Shown here one piece after another: positions 18,901 to 33,900 of a DNA stretch of 64,000 nt. The position numbers and the translations under genes are program-made. The notes beneath the pieces were generated by a model, which saw nothing but the letters and a program-made list of their open reading frames with translations, was not told the DNA's origin and made no database searches. This DNA is from Apostichopus japonicus (taxonomy: Eukaryota; Echinodermata; Holothuroidea; Aspidochirotida; Stichopodidae). Location of the stretch: NCBI RefSeq assembly GCF_037975245.1, contig NC_092561.1:2206501-2270500 (forward strand), written 5' to 3'. The number at the start of each line of letters is the position of its first letter. Position 1 is the stretch's first letter.

Positions 18901-21900
18901 AATCGTACTGTATAATAAATCAGAAAGATTTGATTGACAGCTGGTCTGTTGTTGTAGGTGGTTTTTTGTTGTGTTTTGGGCTAGATTTGCCATGAATTTA
19001 ATACAGTGTGGACTACACTGTACCATAGGTGACAGATGAACTTATTCAGTCAGAGGGGAAATATAATCTTGTTAGCAAACTTTTTCATTCAGTATCTAGT
19101 TTTAATTATGCAATTTTGTTATACTGATGGTATTGAGACTTTTAAGAGGAGTCACAAAGCAGACACACTATGAAATGTGTTCTCTTTGACAACAACTACA
19201 GTATGAATTAAAAAATAACAATTAAGGAAACAAATCCATTTTCAATCGCACCATTTTACTCTGCAGATACTACATACATGCTCGGTCCATCATGACCTGT
19301 TTTATCTCTGTTTATTTGCATTTACTTATAATAGACTGATTTAACACTAGCTGAAGTAGATCTTTGATTGTGTTCAAAGATGATATCCTACAGTTGTTTT
19401 TATATATATATGTGTCATAATGTGTGTCCATACAGTATACTGTACATACATGTTACAATGTTTATTACAATACAATACTACAGTTTACTGTATATGAGAA
19501 GTACAGTATCTGTCTGTTAAATCTCACTCCAAGCTGTCACTAGGATATGTTTATACACTTTACAAGCCTGACCCTCTTCCTCAATTGAGTTGGGTAGTGG
19601 TTTCCTTTCTGATATTATGATATGCTTTGCATCCAGAGGTCAAAGTTCAGGTTCCCCACATGTTTTATGGTTATCATTAGCTCTGTCATATAAACATTAC
19701 ATAAATACATAGACACTATATATGTTTTTTCTTTCCTCCATATAATATATTGAACTTGAAGTACTGTATGTGATTGATTGTTACATTGTGTCACCCTGAG
19801 GAAGGCCATGTAATATTAACACAAAACTCAGGGCATATTTATAAAGGATTTGTTGTGGTCTTTCCTCAGACAGACCAGGCCTTATTAGGGTTGTGAGAAC
19901 AGCAAAATGTTTTGTTTTTGTTTGTTTGTCAGAGAAAATGTACCAAAATGACAATGACTATGATTTGACTAGGAGAGATGTGTAGGTTTGGTGAAAAGAA
20001 CACCAGCTTGGGGTGATATCAATTTGTTTCATTCGACCTATTTGTGGGGGTATTTTTAGTTACAATGCAATCTGAATTTGATGTAAACAACTGGTCGTCC
20101 GTGTCAGACAACCTCCGCATACGAATTTGGTGGTCAGAATAGTACTTTAGTCATCTTCGATCACCAGACGACCATTAATAATTTGCCATGTAACTGGATA
20201 CCCATGTTTACAGTCTAATCAGGGAAGTAAATTATTACACACATTAACTAGAGCTCTTCTAAGCAAGTTATTTAATGGTTTGTACATGTTGTTTCAGTAC
20301 TACAGTACAAGTATTGTGGCTTTCATACCTTTCCCAACAAACCTGATCTGTGTTCGTGTGTTGACTCAAAATTCATTGCATGTATTCATTGTACTGTATC
20401 TGCAGTATCCCAATTAGGTACAAGTTATATCATAATTCATAAATGTAGAAAAAAGAGGGGGGGGGGGAAAAGTAATGAATTGTTGAAGGGCAAGGGATGG
20501 TGGGGGGAGGGGAGGAGGGGTGAAATTGCATAAAACATCAGATTAAAATAGGAATTTTTACTAAGGTGTTTTTAGTTTCATTGAATTGTGTACATCCAGT
20601 TCACATCTTTACGTTGGGAACTACAATAAAGGATCGCACGACTGTACGCAGACTGGAGTCAAAGGCCTTGTTCGCAATTTGAGATGTATGTAAGGTATTA
20701 GGATCTTGTTTTCCCATGGGAGCTAATGAAGCTGACCCTCTATGTGTCTGTATCTGAGAACCGATGGTGGATCAACGTCGAACAAAAGATATACATGAAC
20801 TACCAAAGTACAAAATGATCATCATGGTTTACAAATCACCTGGGTCAGGATCATCACCTGGGTCAGGATCATCACCTGGGTCAGGATCGTCCCTGGGTCA
20901 GGATCATCACCTGGGACAGGAACTTCACCGTGGTCAGGATTGTCACCTGGGTCGGGATCGTTACCTGGGACAGGATCGTCACCTGGAACAGGATTGTCAC
21001 CTGGGACAGGAACTTCACCTGGGTCAGGATCGTCATCTGGGTCAGGATCGTCACCTGGGACAGTATCATCACCTGGGACAGGATTGTCACCTGGGACAGG
21101 AACTTCACCTGGGTCAGGATGGTCGTCTGGGTCAGGATTGTCACCTGGGACAGGAACTTCACCTGGGTCAGGATGGTCGTCTGGGTCAGGATCGTCACCT
21201 GGGACAGTATCGTCACCTGGGTCAGGATCATCGTCTGGGTCGGGATCATCACCTGGGTCAGGATCGTCACCTGGGTCAGGATCGTCACCTGGGACAGTAT
21301 CGTCACCTGGGACAGGATTGTCACCTGGGACAGGAAATTCACCTGGGTCGTCTGGGTCAGGATCGTCACCTGGGACAGTATCGTCACCTGGGTCAGGGTT
21401 GTCACCTGGGACAGGATCATTACCTGGGTCAGGATCATCGTCTGGGTCAGGATCGTCACCTGGGACAGGATCATTACCTGGGTCAGGATCATCGTCTGGG
21501 TCAGGATCGTCACCTGGGACAGGATCATTACCTGGATCAGAATCGTCAACTTGGACAGGATCATTACCTGGGTCTGGATCGTCACCTTGGACAGGATCAT
21601 TACCTGGATCAGAATCGTCAACTTGGACAGGATCATTACCTGGCTCAGGATCGTCGTCTGGGTCAGGATCGTCGTCTGGGTCAGGATCATCTGGGTCAGG
21701 ATTGTCACCGAAAAAGAGAGATCTACTCAAGACTACAGGAGTGTTTGTCTTCATACTGCAAGTCTGATGGCCCTACCAGATCCCCCCTGCATTCTCAAAT
21801 GTGAACAAGCTGTAGAATGAGCTTTTAGGTTTGCCATGCTGCTGTTGGTAATTTAAGTAGATCCCTTCCAGACTAGATACATACATGTGTGTACTGTAAA

Positions 21901-24900
21901 GCTATATCTTCTTAGTTCAGATTAGATACATAAATGTGTGTAGTACTGTAGAGCTGTATCCTCTTAGGTTTGTTGAGTACCTTCCCCTGAACCTCTTCCT
22001 CACCGTGGTATTTGTAATCCCTTGGGATAATCTCAATCAGCATCCAGGAAGCACAGTTGTTACAGAACCTGTCTGGTCTAAATGGCATGGCCCTGGTGGG
22101 TCATAACTTGTGATATATGTTGTCTTTGATGGTATGCTTCAGTATTACTGCAATGTGTTGTCTATCATGATACATAGTAAATTACAGGTACCCTTGATGG
22201 AAGAACAGACTGAAAGAAGCAAAAACCCTCTCTCCCTCCTCCCTCTGCTTCCTCCAATCTCTCTCTCTGCTCCCTGAACCCCCCCCCCCCCCCTCACAAG
22301 AAAAAAATTGCCAATGTCAATATTGGGAGTCTCTCTTCAGGGAGAAGTGGTGACTTGTATATTTTACACCCAAGTACCAATAAAGCACCCTAAAAGAGGA
22401 AGGGGATTTATGGGCTATTAGAGGGAGAAGAAGGTTGGGGGGGGGGTGGGGGGTCAATGAAATGGGTCTCAAAGGAAGTGAAATATAAACAAATATTCTG
22501 GGCACGAAAAGGATGAGGTCAATGAACAGAAAATGAGTCCTGCAAACATCTGTACTGCAGCATAGATAGGTACAGCAGGAGCACATAATGATACATAGTT
22601 CTCTGATGTGTAATTAAAGGGTGCACTGTGTGCTAGATGAGTTTGAATAACAACAATTCCTTGTTTAACCTCACCTTACTGACTCTATCATCACCCACCA
22701 TCTCTGTCTTGTGTGGTATGAGTTAAATTGTTTATATTGAGTTTGCATCATTTATTATATCTAATTTTGGTTGTAAAGACATTGGTATTTTATGTCTACT
22801 TTCCCTCCTGATTTGATTTGATTTGAATTGAATGACTTTTGATTTTTTTTGCAGGTGGTCAGATGATAATAACAGATTGTCCAACAGATCATCACAGGTA
22901 AGGAGAAGTTACGGGAGAATGCTTTGTGGAGAAATGAACGAAAGAACAAAAAATGGTGTTTTGCAAATCCTAAAATGTTCCAAATTATTGACTGTGCATG
23001 TTGCATGGTTCTTGTAAATAGATCCATTCAGCCCATTGATGGAAAGAAATTATTCTTATTTCTGAGTTTGGTAGACCAATCACTAAATTCAGTCAATTAC
23101 GGTAGGATTTTGAAATCATGGAAAAATCGTAAAGATTTAATTTCATTATTAAAATACATGATTGCATTTATAAAGTAATCATTTAAACCTGAACTGTGCA
23201 AACCATCTGTTAATTCAAGCTTTTCAGATTCATCAGTGCCATTGCCATGCAAAGTTTATAATGATTTCGTTCTCTTGCAAATAGGCCAAAATGTTAGCAA
23301 AATGGTATATTGAAATTATTGCATGATTATTGACTACAAAATAGCCCCCCAAAAGGAGTGTGGAGTTTAGGATCCCGGTTTGGTCAGATTGTTTAACATA
23401 TAATGAATGCATACTTAAGAATATGTTTTACCGTTTAAACCTTTTTATGTTTTAATTTTTAGACAGTCCCTCTGCTGCAAGTTCTCCAAAATGTACCAGA
23501 TGTACTTGGAGTCTGGGAAGAAGTAAGTATTTGTATTCAGCCATATTTTTCATTTTGGTCACGTGTCACCATTTATGAAATTATATCTGAAAGATTATAT
23601 ATAAGACATAATTCTGTAAAATATTTACGCTCGGACACCGAAAGTGTGAAAGGCAAATGCCATTGACTGTGGCCGGCTTCTTTGGCAACAGAGAACAAAT
23701 TTAACACATTTTATTTTCACTGCTTCATGGGGACATTGTTTATTAGCTGTCCACCCCTCTTACCTGTCTCCTCAGTAATATTGCACTATATGATCTGCCT
23801 CGTGTACAGTTTCTTATTGTGTCCACTACAGACCCATTTTCATATGTCCTCCTTCCAAATCTACCATTGGTGAGGACGTCTCGACTGTACTATAAATTTG
23901 TACACAGTTTGAAGGGAGTCATTTGTGAGGGTGGAGAGAGTTTCTTTGCTGAAAGAAGTCAAAGATTTTGTCCTGTCCAAGACCACCTTTAATTTTGATG
24001 ATTGTTGGAATATTTCATGGTCATAATTGGGCACATGGTGTGGCATTGTATTGTCTGCTACATCTTGTAAAGTAAAACTTTGGATTATCCAGATCTGTCT
24101 TTCATCCGAATCATGTTGTTCCGAAAGCAGTCTTTCAGGAATCTAAGCAGTCTTTCAGAAATCTAAGCAGTGTTTCAGGAATCTAGGCCATCTTTCAGGA
24201 ATCTAAGCCATCTTTCAGGAATCTAAGCAGTGTTTTAGGAATCTAAACAGTCTTTCAGGAATCTAAGCTGCTTTCAGGAATCTAAGCTGCTTTCAGGAAT
24301 CTAAGCAGTCTATCAGGAATCTAAGCAGCCTTTCAGGAATCTAAGCAGTCTTTCAGGAATCTAAGCTGTCTTTCAGGAATCTAAGCAGTCTTTCAGGAAT
24401 CTAAGCAGTCTTTCAGGGATCTAAGCAGCCATTATTGCACTGGACACATGTTGTCCAATCAGTCCAGTCAATTTCATTGAGAAATGTCACATGTTCTATC
24501 GTTGCAAATGACAAAGCATCCTTACAAGGAATAATTTACCTGGTATGTATCTCAAAATCCTACACAAAGTGGGCAATTGGCTATAAAAGTGATCAAATGC
24601 ACTACGGTCTTGCACTTCAGGAACCAGTCTTTGATATGTGACAAAAATTCAGAATCTTCTAAACTGCAGCGACAAAACTTGAACACTAAACTTATTTTTC
24701 CCGGCCCTTTGTACAGTTTTCAGTACTATGCCTATGTCTGTGGCCATATTAAAATATACTACTTTGTAAAACTTTAAAACCCATTTATGCTATGTACAAA
24801 TTGCACAAAAAGATGAAGCTAGTACTACTAAAGTAAAGAAAAACCGTATCAACTGGGTTATTTCAATTTCATTTAGACAATTAACCTTTAGTCCTGATGT

Positions 24901-27900
24901 GTCCTAATAATTCAGGTTTGACCCTCCTTCCTAAGTTTTCGTGTCCCATGGGTGGCGATGAATAATTTATCCAAGTATCACATCACAAAATGCTATTTTG
25001 CAAAATGAATAAATTGCTCTATAAGTTTCAAAGGGTGTAAAGTATTTTATTCTACTGCAGGAACCAGAGTATTTAATAAGAGACAAGAGTTTATCTCCTT
25101 CAGAATTGCTACACTAAAAGATTCCTTGTTGTTTCTCAGCATTTGAATAGATCTGAAAGTAAGTCTGACTTTGTTGTGTAGGTGCTATTGTTACCCAGAT
25201 TGTTCCTAGCAACAGTTTTTAACAGACATGATGATGTCACAGAGGTGAGTGGAGGAGCATCAAAGAGAGATATCCCCCCATTAAATAAGAATGGATGTTT
25301 ATTGCTTCAAGAAACCTTAGTAGTTGTTTAGAATACAAGACTATTGTCTTCAGTTTCTCACAGTGGGAAACTTGTTTACTTGAAATCTTACCACCACTAC
25401 AGTTTACTAGTATGCTGACCTTAGGTTTTATTTTCCCAGGATGCTATTGTATGACAGTTATTGCGGGGGGGGGGGGGGGAGGGGCGGAGGGGGGGAGGGG
25501 TGGAGGGGTCAAAGATGAGCTCAACCCAAGGATGCTAATTTGGATTTGATCCAAGTTAGATCTCTCCAGGCCAGGCATAGTTCTATCAGAACGAATCCCC
25601 AAGTCGCCAGGCATAGTTCTATCAGAACGAATCCCCAAGTTCCTATGTTCCTATGTTGTGGAGTACCATTTATCACACCCCCTCCCCACCCAAATGGTAG
25701 CACTGTGACCATCCTTCATCACCATGGAAGGTATACAATACTTACTTCTTTTCCTGACTTTTATTTCTAAATAAGTGTGAGCAAATGATAAACAAAATTG
25801 GAAACAGTTATTACTCAGATTTTGTTGTGTAGAAAATTTCAGATTTATGCTTTTTGATCACTAATACCCTCCCCTGTAAAAGACCCCTTACAACCCACCC
25901 TTCTACTAGCATACCCCCCCCCACTCCCCTCAACATGAAACATATCACTTTTACCCTGTCAAACCTTCAATAACCTGTACTCTCCGATCAGAGGCATCCT
26001 GTAGCTTTGGGGAGGGGGGGGGGCAGGGAATATGTCTCCCATATAATCATCTGGCCCCCAAACAAATGATCAGAAAAAGGTATGTTTTGTTTTGTTTTAT
26101 GAAAAGAAGTTCTACCTGCCTTTAGTAAAGCTTTGCCCTCCCTCCCATAAATAAAGATGTCTAGGTGTCTGTGCACCCCCTCCCCCCCCCCTTAGCCTCT
26201 GCTTTTGATCCGTCAGGATCCCAATCACTGCTACCCTTCCATCAGGTGTCAGATCATCTTTGTGCCTTCATGAATGATCACACTATTACGAACCCCTCCC
26301 CCTTCCCCTTATCATCACACCCATCCATGAGGCCCCTAATCCCTCACACCTTCCATGATGCCCCTAATCATCACACCCTTCCATAAGGCCCCTAATCCTT
26401 CACACCCTTCCATGATGCCCCTAATCCCTCACACCCTTCCATGATGCCCCTAATCCCTCACACCCTTCCATGAGGCCCCCTAATCATCACACCCTTCCAT
26501 GATGCCCCTAATCCCTCACACCCTTCCATGATGCCCCTAATCCCTCACGCGCCATTCTGTCGGTCCTTAGTTCACCCATATCCCTCCAAACATCAATTAG
26601 GTGTAACCTTTCATTAAGCCCACAGTTCACTACAGTGTCCCTTTCATCTGTTCAAGGATCACGAATAGATCAGTAATAAAGTTAAAGTGTAATCACTTTG
26701 ACAATAGTTCTGCAAGTCTATCTGTTCCTTGATGTACCTTTCTTTTCTGTGCAAGGTTTCTCAATTACCTTATGTATATTGTGTGATCATGTTAGAGACA
26801 CTCTTGAAGGCAAAAAACACATTCAATATAAATTGAATTGTCCTCATTTCCTCTTGCTACGGTGAAGGGAAGGAAGTGAGTTTCCCATCTTTGTAAGTTT
26901 CATTATTTGACTACAGTGATTGAAAGAACAGAGCACAAAGAACTGTGGCTTCAAACACTTTCAAAGACTGCAATTATATAGATTTAGCTTAATCATCACA
27001 AACATCTTAAAGTAGTTTCAAAGAGACAATGCAGTGAACACAAAGAGATTGCTAGATATGCTAAAATAGGCCATAACTCATTAAACAAGTGCAGCAAAGC
27101 TTCTAATTGAGATATTTGGTATTAATTGGCAATATTTCTGAGAAGTTTATCCATTTTTTCGTGCGAGAAATATATTGACATGTTTTCCTTGCCTTATGCT
27201 CCTGCATAGCAGACATAGTTTGTTACAATGTTAGAAACAGTGGCGGAGTGTCCATACAATCAGGGGGGGGGGGGCCGATGCCCCCCTGATGGACTCAAAT
27301 GGACTGCTGGCGCCCTTTTCAGCTTTTTAACACTTTTGACTTTTTTATTGCCTTTTCATCTACCTATTGACATTTGTCACATTTTGTTGGTGTAATTTTC
27401 TGACAAATGCTCTAACGACGGTCTTTAATTTATCGGCACTTCCGTTGTACGAAACCATTCAAACCTTATATCCACAACAGCAGATTTGGACACTCTCTTT
27501 AGGAGGAGTAGTATTTTCTACGTTTTCAGAAAATGACCTCTCGTGACCTCAAACGACCTTCAAGTTGATAAAATAAGATCGTGTATGTAAGAAAACTTAA
27601 CTCACACAAACCATTGTGGAAATTTCAGCCAAATCGAATGAAAAATAAGGAAATGGCAGTCATTCAAACACGGTGGCAAAAAGTGACAAACATTTTCGAC
27701 AGAAATTCTTTGATATTGGCAGAATATCTATTGATTCGGTAATCACAATTTTGGGACAATCTTTGTGTTCATAAGTTACCATGGTGACGTTTACCGGCGA
27801 AGTCAGTGTTCACTGACTCTTGGTTACATTTGTTGATTTTTGCTTCACAGTATATCTCATGGAAACAAATTTAGAAACGGGATGGTTCGGTATCGAACAG

Positions 27901-30900
27901 TATTTGTAAAATTAAATTAAATCAAATTGAATTTATTTTCAAGCGCGATCAGTCACTTTTAACATTTTGTAATAGTTTTTTTCATTTACCATGCACCTGT
28001 CAGATAGATGTTAAAAGTTTCCCTATGGATAATAACCTGAAACTTTCCAAACAAGATATGCTCCTGTTTGAAAAAAAAAGAAAAGATTTAAGCTAGAATG
28101 TGATTCAAATCCACTGACCTCAAGATTACAAAGGTCACCATATCAAATCCCTACCATTCTATGGTAGCTCAAAGTTGATTTACACCTTTCAAATTTATTT
28201 ACGATTATTTACTTCTCAAATTTTATTTCTTGGTCATTTTTTTCTGTAGTGCATTTGCCCACTTGTACAAAACAGAAAGTTACATATAAGAAAATATATC
28301 CACACAGTGAGCATTGCACAGTGTCACACACACACACCTGTCCGATCAGAAAGTAACCATGAGGGTAAAGACTTAATTCAAACAATAATTATGTTTCCTC
28401 AGTAGCTACAGTATATTAGTACATACAGTAGGTGTACTACTGTGCTGTACAGAACAGTACAGTTATAGTAAGGTACACCTGTCATATATCTACAGTGTTA
28501 GTACTGTTACTTCCTTTCATCGGGTAGGCTACACATAATCCTACAGTGTACAATAGCACATTGTTATTGTAAAGTATGCTAATCTCTTTAACACCTCTGC
28601 AATGGTACTTCAATGCAATTCTAGTAAGTTGAAACCTTGGCTAAAGAAGCTAACTTATGGTTTTCTATAGGCATGGAAACATTTTGTCCTTAAAAAACCA
28701 CAGCGCAGACAAACAGTTCAAGGTTAATACTGGAAGTATTTTAAGTTGGAAGGTACTGTAGTTTGTTAGGAGAGTTCAAAGTATATCTTACAATTAAATT
28801 GGGGGTGAGTTGGTGGGGGAGGGGGTAAAGAGTAAGGGTTAAGGAGGGGTGTACAGTAAGGGAAAGCAGATGGGGATGAGTATAATGTGAGACTGTTTGT
28901 CAACGCCTTCATAATTTTTAATATTTCACTCTAGGCTTTATAAAATTAAAAAAGTTTAGGAGTTTTAAGAAATAGGTCAGAATCAGAGGGGACTGCATGG
29001 CAAACCCAGAGTGGTAAGAGGGTGAACTTGTTAAATTCTGTACACGTGTACAGTAGCACGCAAAGATTGCTCCCTTTCTGGACAAGTCTCCTGAAATTGA
29101 TTCCCCCCAGTTTTAACCATTCAGTGTCACCTTAACATACAGTAATAACTATAATAAACATCAATGATGGAAACCACCAGGGGGTGGGGTTGGGAGGAAG
29201 GGGAGGGGGTGGGGTGGCATTAGTAAAACTAGCAAGACAATTCTTATGAATTAGACCAAGATGAGTGACCAGTATTTGACTTTGTACCTTATTTTTGGTA
29301 GTTCGTTTTATTATGCTGATGACTTTATTAAAAGTATTTACCTCACAATTTTCTTTGAAAACATCTGCTTTAGATACTGGCCAGGTGATGTTCATACCAC
29401 ATAGAATTTACCTAAATTTTAACCCAAAGAAAACCGTAACTTTCCTTACGACTACATTTTGTGCCTGGTGCTGGTACTTTTTACCAACGCTAATACTGTA
29501 CACAACCTTTGTTTAAGCACACCTGGTGCTCGGCTAGAGTTCGTAATGTCAAGTACCGTGCTAGCTAAAGACACACACTTTACTTTTGTTTCATTATAGC
29601 TTTTAAGATTATTCAGTTTAAAGAGTTACTACACCTACATATATGAGTATATCATTGTACACAGTACTTCCTCATCGAATTGTTTAATTAGACAAAATAC
29701 GATTAATGTACGGTAGAAATACAGTCCATTGTGTTTGCTCGTTAGCTCGTTTTGACGAGGAAAAAAAAGGTTGTGGTCATTGTCAGTAATTAGCAAGAGA
29801 AACCCTTGAAACAGAAGGGCTCGAAACAGAAGGGCTTGAAACAAAAGGGCTTGAAACAAAAGGGCAGGTTTGAATCAATACAAGGGCAGAAGTGCATGGA
29901 ACTCGTACTGAAAAACTTTTTTGATCAAAAACTTAAACCTCTCTCCGAATTGTTTTTTATGGTTTTGTGTGAAAGCAAAAGCGAAGGAAGTTTACATTGA
30001 GACAAGAAATAATGAACCTATTGTTACGAAGAGTATGAATAAGATTAACAACGCTGTCCAAACCTACTGGAAATTAGTTTTTGATAATAATTCCCACTCC
30101 CCCACTTCCTTCCCTACCCTGGACACAAAGCTTGTGAATTGCAATTTCAACAGAGAAATTCATGTTTGAAATTATGGTGTTTACTACTTTTGGGGATACA
30201 GCAGTCTCTCTCTCTCTCTTTAATCTGTATTCTCTTTATCTTCTAAATTTGAATAGCAGTGATTTATGACAGATTAGATTATGTCTGGGCAAACACTGTA
30301 AATAGCATCTAAGCCCACTAGAAGCAACCACATTTATAATAATTTATGGGGCAAAGAGTAAGTTAAGTAAATAGTACTCTGTTGAACTAAATTAAAGTGT
30401 TGGCAGGCAACAGAGGCACAGACAAAACAGATGTTAAAGGGGGGGGGGGGAAAGGAAAGAGTATGCCCTTGTACAATAACATCTAAGTTTGAAGATATTG
30501 GTAATTAAGAGATATTTTGAGCTAGTACTGGTTCAAACAAAAGGAAAGGATAAAAGATACATATTAATAAGAATATGTATTAACGATGATGGGGATAATT
30601 CTATGCCATGCGAAAGCTGCACAAAAGCTGTATCTTGGGGAAATTTGATTGCGGGAGGGGAGGGGGGGGGCGGAGGAGTTGGAGGGCATTTTTGTGGAGG
30701 ATGAGTGACTGGGATTGCTATGTGGTTTTTGGCTCTCTAAGGGACACATGTAAATATTACCTATTGCAGGACGATGGAAAATGTGAACCGTTGGTTTTTA
30801 AACTTAATGTAACATCTCGGGCCTGTATTGAAATAAATAGGCCTTGATGATTCACAAGAGCCTTCATCCAGACTTCTCAATACCCTTTCAAGGGTGCCAT

Positions 30901-33900
30901 GTTACAATAACAGCACGGTTGTGATCTTGCCCTAAATTAGATCAAGGTTTTTCTTGGCAAGTCATTTGTCAACAAGTGATGTTTTGCTTTGAAATAAACC
31001 CAGCAGTAGTCCAAATCCACAATATACACTATTATTATTATTAAAAGCAGGCATATGAAACAGATGTATTTGTTCATCCCTCGGCTTGACTAATATTGAA
31101 TGAACACTGGCTGAGACGTTGTTACAGTTAACTTTATAAGCAAATATATTCCAAAAACTGATCAAACCGTTTCTCGTTTTCACACCGTTTAAATAGTCAC
31201 CTGTTCCAGTAGCTTTGTATCCAAAGTTTTGTTTTGTTTTGTTTTGAATTTCCTTTTTTTAAAGAAGAAGTCAATGAATGGGACGTGTTTTTGAGGTGGC
31301 AATATAATGACCTGATTGTACTTCAGTGAGCTGTTACAAATCACAACCTGTGGGTACCCATATGCTCTTATTCACATATATGCTGGTTCTATGTACTGTG
31401 TATGCATCTGTACTGTGCTGTACAGGCATGTTTTACCTATATTACCATCATGTTTACCTGCAGGGACATGTCCATTACGTGTCCTAAAATGTCCAGAAAA
31501 ATCTTGTAAAGAACTTCGCGGGAATTAATTTAATGCATATTTAACATATTTTGTTTTTTATGTTCTCCTCTTCCATGCAACAAAAGGTACGAGATGTTAA
31601 TTATTAATTTTTGCATAAAACACACTTCAGTTTGTTCTGGATGGAAGATAATTTAAATTTTGTTTTTAGCCGGAGAGAAATGAATGAACGAAGGGAAATG
31701 AGTTAAATGTAATTATATTGTTAAGTCTGCACCATCCTGGTACTGAACGTTAACAACCATAGATAGTAATTGTTTATTTCCTATTGTGGAATCATATCCA
31801 ACCAGAAAAACGTATTCTTGTTGGGGTGTGGGGGGGGGAGGGGGAGGGAGAGGAGGAAAGGAGCAGGAAGAGGGGTAGAAGAGGGGGAGGGCACTGCTAC
31901 ATAAAGGGTTTGGCAAGTCTAACTTTTCGTATTGCCTGGCTTGCAAAGGGATGATTTATAAGTTTATGAAAATGTGAATAATTTGTACTGTACACTAGGA
32001 ATTTTTGAATTATTCTGTCTGCCAGTGGGGTGGGGATGGGGGGGGGAGGAGAAGAGGAGAGGAAGGGGTGAGAAGTAGGCACGTGTATATGTGGTTGCGC
32101 CCCGGTCTTCTAGTATTCAATATCTGCCTTATATGAACACGCTGAATTCAACAATTTTAAACAGTATGTAAATCTGGTATACACAAAACTTACTGTACTG
32201 TAGGACATACATATAGCACAATACATGTCTGTTGCTACTGTAGCACAAACCATATAAAGTCGAAAAAGTTTACGATCAACAGATCCACAAATGAAATTGA
32301 CTGTCTGCCCTTTGCAATTCTCATTTATACAAGGATCTCTTAAAATATCCTGAAACAAAAGTCAGGTGTCTTTATTGGTCTCTTCCATCAATTTATTACG
32401 GGCGTTAAAAAGCTCTCTGCTTTTAGTGAGTTGTGGGATTCCTCTTGATTCCTGTTGACATTTTGATCTGACGACTTCACAATAAGAACAAATTATTGCA
32501 TTTGCAGCCCTAGAACTTAAAAGGAAATGTAAAAGCAGAAGAAGAATAAGAAGAACTACAGTATAAGACAGAATATGCAGGGAGGTACTGTATGGATTGG
32601 CACAATATTGTTGGTTTAATTTATGGCTTATAAATGGCTTTACTGTAGTTATACGTAGGTTAATACAGGGAGTATAGTTCAGTCGACAGCAGGTCTGCAT
32701 GGGACTACAAAGTGAAGCACCAATGAAGCCCAAAATCAAGTGAGGGCGCTGTCCTATCGGTTCCGAACTAGTTTCGTAAAATTTCACACGCTGTAGATCA
32801 TAGTGGTTGAGTAAGTTAAACCACTTGCAGTATGTAATTTACTGTACAATATTGTTTGTAAACAATGGAAAAACAGATATTTTGAAACATATTTTGAAGT
32901 TTCAAGTCAACCTTATTGTTTGAAGCACTGAGTTGTTTGAAACTGGTATAGTTAGTCAATCACCCAGCGCATCTTTATTCAAATTCATCCTACATGTTCA
33001 CATGTTTGTGAGTACTCTCATGGGATTGTGTCAATACAGAGATGCATGGGCGGCGATCATGGGGGGGACGGGGGGGACATGTCCCCCCCAATATTTTTGT
33101 TGGGGGGATATAGTATCAAATATCCCCCCCAATATTTGGTGGCATAGTTTTTTTTTAAGCATATGTTTTGTATTTTTTATGATATCGCTAGTAATTTCAA
33201 AATAGAAAATGCTTAGATGCAACTTAAAAGGCCTGGGAAGTGCCATTTCCAGCAATCTGGGAGGCATTTTCGGCCAAAATTTTCTTTTGCGCTTCGCGCC
33301 AACTTATGGTGGCGCTACGCTTAGATAGTCTGGGTACAAGCTTTGCCCCTCCCTTGGCAAATTCCTCACAAGGCGCCTGTTTAACCATGTCACAATTTGT
33401 TACTATATATGACCGAAAGTAGTTTTTACTTTTTTTTCGAAATGAATAGCTAGACGGACCGCATCCGTAATAAAATTTGGTTGGAATCTTGTGTATGAGT
33501 GTAAGTACGTACAATCACACATATGATCCACATCGATATGGGTTCACTGGGTTTCCATTTGGCCTGTTTCCTACAAGATTTCTAACCGCAGGTGCTTAGC
33601 CAAGGGAGGGGGGGTGGAGACCGCCCTCCCCCTCGAGCATATTTTTTTTGGTATTTTCTATGATATCAAAGTTTTATAGTAGCCGTTATAAGAGGTTTCA
33701 ATATTTTCAATAATTTAACTGTGTCTGAATTTTCGAAAATTCTTTGAACAACATTCTTCATCATACTTCCCTCTACTCGTGCAATTTTGACCGGTCTGTT
33801 AGGGGTTGAGGGGGGTTTTCTATATTGGTTGTCCATAGATTAAATTTTGTGCAACATTATGGGTATGTTTTGAAGTGAATTTATTATTCAAATTCTGAAC

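Noticed and set aside
20764-21820. Several long open frames of about 275-345 codons on both strands
   Set aside because: All come from one 18-base minisatellite inside a Fringe intron; five frames are open at once, which no real gene would show.
27243-27310. CAGTGGCGGAGTGTCC near a G-run, resembling a DNA-transposon left end
   Set aside because: No matching right terminus or target duplication was found downstream.
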